64,000 bases of DNA from Citrobacter sp. JGM124 (GTDB taxonomy: Bacteria; Pseudomonadota; Gammaproteobacteria; Enterobacterales; Enterobacteriaceae): NCBI RefSeq assembly GCF_018257795.1, contig NZ_JAERJD010000003.1:1-64000 (forward strand), in the 5' to 3' direction. A model generated the notes under the pieces. The model saw nothing but the letters and a program-made list of their open reading frames with translations. It searched no databases and was not told the origin of the DNA. A program made the position numbers and the translations under genes. This document shows, piece by piece, positions 59,793-64,000 of this stretch. The first letter of the stretch is position 1; each line of letters opens with the position of its first letter.

Positions 59793-60260
59793 ATGAGCCG
59801 TAGGGCAGGGCAGAAAAATAACGATAAAGTGATGCCATTACCCAATATTGAGGAGCACGTTGAGGGCTTCCGGCAGGTGCGTGAGGCTCATCGTCGTGAG
59901 TTGATAGATGATTACGTTGAATTGATTTCAGATCTGATCAACGAAGTGGGTGAAGTTCGACAGGTGGACATGGCGGCACGTCTTGGTGTATCCCAACCGA
60001 CAGTGGCTAAAATGTTAAAGCGGCTGGCATCCGCAGGACTCATTGAACAGATCCCATGGCGTGGGGTATTTTTGACTCCTGAAGGTGAAAAACTGGCTGA
60101 ACAGAGCCGGGAGCGACACCGTATTGTGGAAAACTTCTTCATCGCTTTGGGGGTCAGTCCTGAAACAGCCCGTATTGATGCTGAAGGCGTGGAACACCAT
60201 GTGAGTGAAGAAACGCTGGTGCTGTTTCGTAAATTCAGTGAAGAGCGGGGGATCGGCTGA
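59793..60260 (+). CDS. mntR: Manganese-dependent regulator MntR
   Basis: DtxR-family Mn(II) sensor that represses manganese uptake and mntS. 155 residues from the ATG at 59793 ([12 protein letters not shown]), after AGAGGAAG; same length as E. coli. Winged helix [20 protein letters not shown]; metal ligands in [15 protein letters not shown] region, and the ERHRIVENF and [12 protein letters not shown] helices with their His/Glu residues. The open frame back to 59721 overlaps the operator zone and is not used. Confidence 0.96.
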   Translation: MSRRAGQKNNDKVMPLPNIEEHVEGFRQVREAHRRELIDDYVELISDLINEVGEVRQVDMAARLGVSQPTVAKMLKRLASAGLIEQIPWRGVFLTPEGEKLAEQSRERHRIVENFFIALGVSPETARIDAEGVEHHVSEETLVLFRKFSEERGIG

Positions 60261-60283
60261 TCGATTTATCCCTGTAAGCAATT

Positions 60284-60320
60284 GGCTATCAGATTGGCGA
60301 GGCCTCGCATTCTGATAGCC
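60284..60320. terminator. Long hairpin between mntR and the GNAT gene
   Basis: GGCTATCAGA pairs with TCTGATAGCC, and within the loop GCGAGGCCTCGC is itself a palindrome. Placed between convergent genes; no T run. Confidence 0.55.
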
Positions 60321-60332
60321 ACTATACGGAAC

Positions 60333-60788
60333 TTATATCGCGTCACCAGCACGCTTCAGTTTTAAATGCAGCAATGGGAAGGGATTACCTTCCCCATCAT
60401 GTTCTGAACGGCCTACGGTCACAAATCCCAAGTGTTGATAAAAACCAATACCCTGTGGGTTTTGCTCATTAACATCTACCTCGCTGATCGCCAGCTCAGT
60501 AATTGCATAATTAAGTAATGCTTTACCCACCCCGGTGGCACGATTTTCTGGCGAGACAAATAACATTTCTACCCGAGCCTCATGACAGCCGATGAATCCC
60601 AGTATCTTTCCACTGTGATGGGTGGCTATCCAGAGTGGCAGCTGAGGAAAATAGACATTGTAAATTTGCTCCCGCAGGGTGGCTATATCCTGCTCGCTCA
60701 GAAAGTCATGCGTGGCTCGCACAGAGGCTTCCCAAATTGTTATCAAGTCTGGAAAGTTATTGACTGTCGCTGGCGTGATCTTAACCAT
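60333..60788 (-). CDS. GNAT-family N-acetyltransferase, YjaB-like
   Basis: 151 residues with the GNAT fold. The acetyl-CoA loop is ENRATGVGKALLNYA (about 82-96), followed by VNEQNPQGIGFYQHLGF and GRSEHDGEGNPFPLLHL, which resemble E. coli YjaB (VNEQN...GFYKKVGF, GRSEVD). Substrate unknown. In the mntR/ybjI neighbourhood it is an addition relative to E. coli. It begins 8 bp after the ybjI stop on the same strand, so it may be the third gene of a ybjJ-ybjI-GNAT unit. Confidence 0.85.
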   Translation of the reverse strand: MVKITPATVNNFPDLITIWEASVRATHDFLSEQDIATLREQIYNVYFPQLPLWIATHHSGKILGFIGCHEARVEMLFVSPENRATGVGKALLNYAITELAISEVDVNEQNPQGIGFYQHLGFVTVGRSEHDGEGNPFPLLHLKLKRAGDAI

Positions 60789-60796
60789 ACTTTATC

Positions 60797-61624
60797 TCAA
60801 TGATGATTATCTAAGTTAAAAGGGAATTCTTTTTGTAAAATTTTATCAATCACGTTGAGCACACCTTGCTGATTACAGTGGTCAGTCTGGAAGCGTGCTA
60901 CTTGTTTGATTTTTTCGGGTGCATTACCCATGGCAAAGCTGAACCCAGCCTGACGTAGCATCTCAATATCGTTGCCACCATCCCCAAAGCTGACTACCTC
61001 GCTGTCGTTAATTCCCCACTTTTGTTGCAAAATACTCAGGCCATGGGCTTTATGTGCGCCAGGAATGATAAGGTCAATAGAACCATGACCACTGGTAACC
61101 GGAACCATAATCCGTTTGAGCTCATGGGTCAGAGAGTCCATCGCGTCATCCAGTAGGCTGTCTGGCAAGCTAAGGGCGAATTTAAACATGCAATCATCGA
61201 TGCCGGTGAAACTCTCTCTGTGAGCCAGACGATGATAGAAACGAGCTGCTGTCTGTTTAAAGTCATCATCACAACTATTCAGAATGTAAGCACTCTTTTT
61301 ACCGCAGGCAATAACCTGTAAATGGGGTTGATCCAGCAGATGCTCCGTTACGGTCAGAAAATCTTCAGGCTTTAGCCGGGCATTAAACAGGCTTTCCCCT
61401 TCACTGACGACCCAGGCGCCGTTATCCGCCACGAAGGACAGCTCAGAGGCAATCTCAGGAAAGAATGATATTAACTGGAAATACTGATTACCGCTGGCAA
61501 CCACAAAACGAATACCTTGTGTCTTCATTTGCTGGTATTGCTCGGCAAAACGGGCACGATTATAGTTTTTGTTATCATCGAGGAAAGTGCCGTCCATATC
61601 GACGGCAATCAGTTTTATGCTCAT
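60797..61624 (-). CDS. ybjI: HAD-type phosphatase YbjI
   Basis: Cof-family HAD-IIB phosphatase, 275 residues; E. coli YbjI acts on FMN and sugar phosphates in vitro. Motif I DMDGTF at 9-14; [37 protein letters not shown]; motif [21 protein letters not shown]. Closer in the N-terminal block to YbjI than to YbiV. The ATG overlaps the ybjJ stop (ATGA), and ybjJ is its E. coli neighbour. Confidence 0.92.
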   Translation of the reverse strand: MSIKLIAVDMDGTFLDDNKNYNRARFAEQYQQMKTQGIRFVVASGNQYFQLISFFPEIASELSFVADNGAWVVSEGESLFNARLKPEDFLTVTEHLLDQPHLQVIACGKKSAYILNSCDDDFKQTAARFYHRLAHRESFTGIDDCMFKFALSLPDSLLDDAMDSLTHELKRIMVPVTSGHGSIDLIIPGAHKAHGLSILQQKWGINDSEVVSFGDGGNDIEMLRQAGFSFAMGNAPEKIKQVARFQTDHCNQQGVLNVIDKILQKEFPFNLDNHH

Positions 61625-62832
61625 GACATTTTCTCTTCAGCGGTGTCAGTGACAGGTGGTTTTGCCACGGCTTTAGCAACCAGAGAGGCGATGATCATCA
61701 GGCTCAGAACGACTAACATTGCGTAGCGAAGTCCATAATGCTCACCCAGGAAGCCGAGCAGTGGCGGGCCAACCAGGAAGGCGATATATCCCGAGGTTGC
61801 CACGACACTGACACGGGTCGCCGCATCAGGCCCGGTATCGCCAGCGGCAGAAATCGTTAATGGGAAGCCAAGAGAGGTTCCCAGACCCCATAGCAAAACA
61901 GAAACGCCAGCCAGAATATCGTTATCGATAAAGACCACCATGCCAATACCCAGTATGCCCATAATGGTACACGCCCGTACCACGGCAACACGGCTATAAC
62001 GGTCAATAAACCATCCCCCAGTGAAACGTCCGATGGTCATTCCCAGCGTAAAACCAAGATAGATAAGTGACCCTGATGTCGGGCTGAAACCATGACCATC
62101 CACCATCAGTAATGGTAGCCAGTCATTAGCGGACCCTTCGGCAAAAGCCATGGCCAGTACAATAAAACCGATTAATAACAGCTGGCTGTCTTTATAAAAT
62201 GGTCGGTGGGGAATGATGTCTTTTACATGATCGTCAGACGGTTCATCTTTTCCTGTTCCGTGGGGGACCGCCGTCAGAGCAATGGCAATTGGCACGATCA
62301 CCAGCAGACCAATCACCAATAAATGGGCCCAGGAGATAATATTCAAGGCTGTAAGACTCAGGCCGATGCCGGCACCAACCAGCGTCCCCAGACTAAAAAA
62401 ACCATGCATCATTGGTAGCACTGTTTTTTTCATCAGGCTTTCAATGATGGCCCCTTCCACGTTCATGGCGACTTCAGAAGAGCCCAGTCCAGACCCTAAT
62501 ATCGCCAGACCAAAGGCAAACAGCAGTGGGCTGGCGAAGAATAAAGCCAGACTCATCACCAGCATGCCTGCCACCATCATTATCATGCCACTACGAATAA
62601 TGGTGCGGGTACCAAACTTTTTCACTAGCCAGCCAGAACACAAGATACCGCTCATGGAGCCAATCGACAGACCAAATAACACGATACCCATGCCAGATGT
62701 TGAAACACTCAGCGTGTCGCGAATGGCGGGGGTTCGAGTCACCCATGATGCGATAACCAGGCCTGGCAGGAAGAAAAAGGTAAATAGAGCCCAAGTGCGC
62801 AGTTGTAAGGATTTTCTCTGCGATGCTGACAT
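61621..62832 (-). CDS. ybjJ: Major facilitator transporter YbjJ
   Basis: MFS protein of 403 residues with twelve predicted spans; similar place and partner as E. coli Ybj[21 protein letters not shown], the [15 protein letters not shown] helix and [16 protein letters not shown] loop. Substrate unknown. Divergent from rcdA across a palindrome, so RcdA probably regulates it. Confidence 0.9.
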   Translation of the reverse strand: MSASQRKSLQLRTWALFTFFFLPGLVIASWVTRTPAIRDTLSVSTSGMGIVLFGLSIGSMSGILCSGWLVKKFGTRTIIRSGMIMMVAGMLVMSLALFFASPLLFAFGLAILGSGLGSSEVAMNVEGAIIESLMKKTVLPMMHGFFSLGTLVGAGIGLSLTALNIISWAHLLVIGLLVIVPIAIALTAVPHGTGKDEPSDDHVKDIIPHRPFYKDSQLLLIGFIVLAMAFAEGSANDWLPLLMVDGHGFSPTSGSLIYLGFTLGMTIGRFTGGWFIDRYSRVAVVRACTIMGILGIGMVVFIDNDILAGVSVLLWGLGTSLGFPLTISAAGDTGPDAATRVSVVATSGYIAFLVGPPLLGFLGEHYGLRYAMLVVLSLMIIASLVAKAVAKPPVTDTAEEKMS

Positions 62833-62880
62833 GAACGATGACCAGTAGAAAGGGAAGTAGGTATGCAGATTAGCAAGAAT

Positions 62881-62896
62881 GTGTACATTTGTACAC
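62881..62896. promoter_or_regulatory. Palindromic operator candidate between ybjJ and rcdA
   Basis: GTGTACATTTGTACAC, a perfect 7-2-7 inverted repeat in the 107-bp gap between divergent ybjJ and rcdA. TetR-family repressors typically bind such sites next to their own gene. The assignment to RcdA is inference. Confidence 0.6.
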
Positions 62897-62939
62897 GTAA
62901 CGAGCTAGACTGCACTCACTTTCATACCAAGGTCTTTTT

Positions 62940-63500
62940 ATGCGTACTCAATCTCTTTCCGTGGCTTCAGAACGCCGGGCCCGCATCTTACAGGCCACAC
63001 TGGATATGCTGGTTGAGCACGGTATCAGCAATATTACCCACCGAAAAATAGCCCGGGCGGCAGATGTCTCTTTAGGGTCAATGACCTATTATTTTACCGG
63101 TATAGATGCTTTAATTCGTGAGGCTTTTGAACAGTTTACTTATCAAATATCCGAACAATTCCATTTAAGCCTGTTACAAGCGGATAATCACGACAAAGCC
63201 TGCGAGGCTATTGCGGATATGATCAGTGGGGGGGTACTTGCTTCCCCTTATAATATGCAGGTAATGTTCCAGCTCTATGCCTGTGCTAGTTGCCGCCCTG
63301 AGTTAAAAAAGATCATGCAGGACTGGATGGCACGTAGTCAGCAGTCACTCAGCTTGTTTTTTGATCCATTGACGGCCAGGGGACTGGATGCATTTATCGA
63401 AGGGATGACCTTGCATTGTGTGACTGATACACAGCCATTAAGCCGGGATCAGGTCTTGGTTATTATCAAACGGTTGGTGAACGTGAACTGCGGATCATAA
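62940..63500 (+). CDS. rcdA: TetR-family regulator RcdA
   Basis: TetR-type regulator of 186 residues (E. coli RcdA/YbjK 178). N-terminal helix-turn-helix: ILQATLDMLVEHGISNITHR, KIARAADVSLGSMTYYFTGI; C-terminal ligand domain with FQLYACASCRPELKKIMQDW and LDAFIEGMTLHCVTD. In E. coli RcdA activates csgD and other stress and biofilm genes. Same order ybjI-ybjJ-rcdA as E. coli. Confidence 0.93.
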   Translation: MRTQSLSVASERRARILQATLDMLVEHGISNITHRKIARAADVSLGSMTYYFTGIDALIREAFEQFTYQISEQFHLSLLQADNHDKACEAIADMISGGVLASPYNMQVMFQLYACASCRPELKKIMQDWMARSQQSLSLFFDPLTARGLDAFIEGMTLHCVTDTQPLSRDQVLVIIKRLVNVNCGS

Positions 63501-64000
63501 GCCGTGAGTGATTTTTTCAGTCATCGACGTTCGGTATTTTTATCTTTAGAGGGGGGCGTAGCATCCTCAGTCAAAGCTAATGCCGATTTGGTACTTCCAC
63601 CCAGTAATTTTTATTACTGGGTTTAAAGCTTATTTCAATAACACATGTTCAACGCGTGCCTCTCAAGACTCAGGGCAGTAAACACCGGTTTAAAAAATAG
63701 CCCTTTCTGTGAGCGGTTCAAAAAGTGCTCATATGCTTATGAGTAACCCGCCCCGGTTGACGCTAACATTGACGTGTATCCGTCGTATCATCTGCCTGGT
63801 TATTGAGACATTTTTCTACTCAGTGGTTGAGCAAAAATGATTTGTTACTAACGACAAGAATTCCACACGCTCCTCGCTTTAAAAATATGTTAATTTTCAG
63901 CACGGAACAGCACAACGTATTATTTATTATTACGTTTACATACATCCATTGACTTTCGGCAAAGCCAGAGAGGAATCGATGTACTGAGTTTGCGGTACTG
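63501..64000. other. Region after rcdA with one hairpin
   Basis: No gene is supportable in these 500 bp. In E. coli the small RNA RybB is encoded near here; I looked for its 5' end and terminator on both strands and did not find them. Confidence 0.5.
63599..63624 (+). terminator. Terminator-like hairpin after rcdA
   Basis: ACCCAGTAAT/ATTACTGGGT, perfect 10-bp stem with a TTTT loop, then TT. About 100 bp after rcdA. Confidence 0.6.

Noticed and set aside
63501-64000. RybB small RNA expected after rcdA
   Set aside because: Neither the GCCACTGC 5' end nor its terminator could be found on either strand.
1-64000. CRISPR arrays, insertion sequences, prophage or toxin-antitoxin modules
   Set aside because: No regularly spaced repeats, no transposase or integrase frames and no two-gene toxin-antitoxin pairs were seen.

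Overview
The window is chromosomal DNA of an Enterobacterales bacterium. Almost every gene is a close, full-length relative of an Escherichia coli gene, and most stand in E. coli order: tRNA-Lys, nadA-pnuC, aroG, gpmA, galE, modF-modE-acrZ-modABC, ybhA-pgl-ybhC, bioA/bioBFCD, uvrB, ybhK, moaABCDE, ybhL-ybhQ, ybhRSFG, rhlE, dinG-ybiB-ybiJ, rlmF, glnQPH, rhtA, ompX, mntS/mntR, ybjI-ybjJ/rcdA. I cannot name the genus from sequence alone. The regulatory circuits are also of E. coli type: near-perfect sites for NadR, TyrR, GalR/S, ModE, BirA, LexA, NtrC and MntR, plus a molybdenum-cofactor riboswitch, lie where the family predicts them.

Layout. 1-4.1 kb: tRNA-Lys, NAD supply (nadA-pnuC), aromatic synthesis (aroG) and a Nudix hydrolase. 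4.1-7.3 kb: a decayed gene, gpmA and a solitary galE (galTKM are absent). 7.5-13 kb: molybdate regulation and uptake. 13-16.3 kb: ybhA, pgl, ybhC. 16.6-21.6 kb: the divergent biotin operons. 21.7-23.6 kb: an AT-rich foreign-looking island holding an F-box-like protein whose frame is cut by one stop codon, then the long uvrB leader. 23.6-29.6 kb: uvrB, ybhK and the moa operon. 29.7-36.1 kb: ybhL, ybhQ and the YbhGFSR ABC exporter (its usual repressor gene cecR is absent). 36.5-50 kb: rhlE, then a block (dusC, LysR, yohD, pbpG, dld, bglX, yohO) that in E. coli lies elsewhere, then roxA and dinG. 50-56.6 kb: ybiB, ybiJ, a 1.2-kb AT-rich gap, an orphan HTH, rlmF, glnQPH. 57-64 kb: rhtA, ompX, the manganese switch mntS/mntR, a GNAT gene, ybjI-ybjJ and rcdA.

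Compared with E. coli K-12 the region looks trimmed: zitB, galTKM, ybhB, cecR, ybiX/fiu, ybiO, dps and opgE are missing from their expected places, several leaving gaps or debris. Together with an F-box-like (eukaryotic-type) protein this hints at a host-associated lifestyle, but that is inference.

How the genes work together: modABC imports molybdate; ModE senses it and has predicted operators at both modA and moaA, and the moaA leader carries a riboswitch for the end product, so uptake and cofactor synthesis form one circuit. BioABCDF make biotin under one BirA operator. UvrB and DinG share the SOS response, although the dinG LexA box is degenerate. MntS and MntR face each other across two MntR-like boxes.

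The items most worth a second look are the split F-box gene (21699-22643), the multiply frameshifted relic at 4158-4737, the solitary galE with two operators, the terminator directly upstream of dusC, and the kinase-less HTH at 52887.
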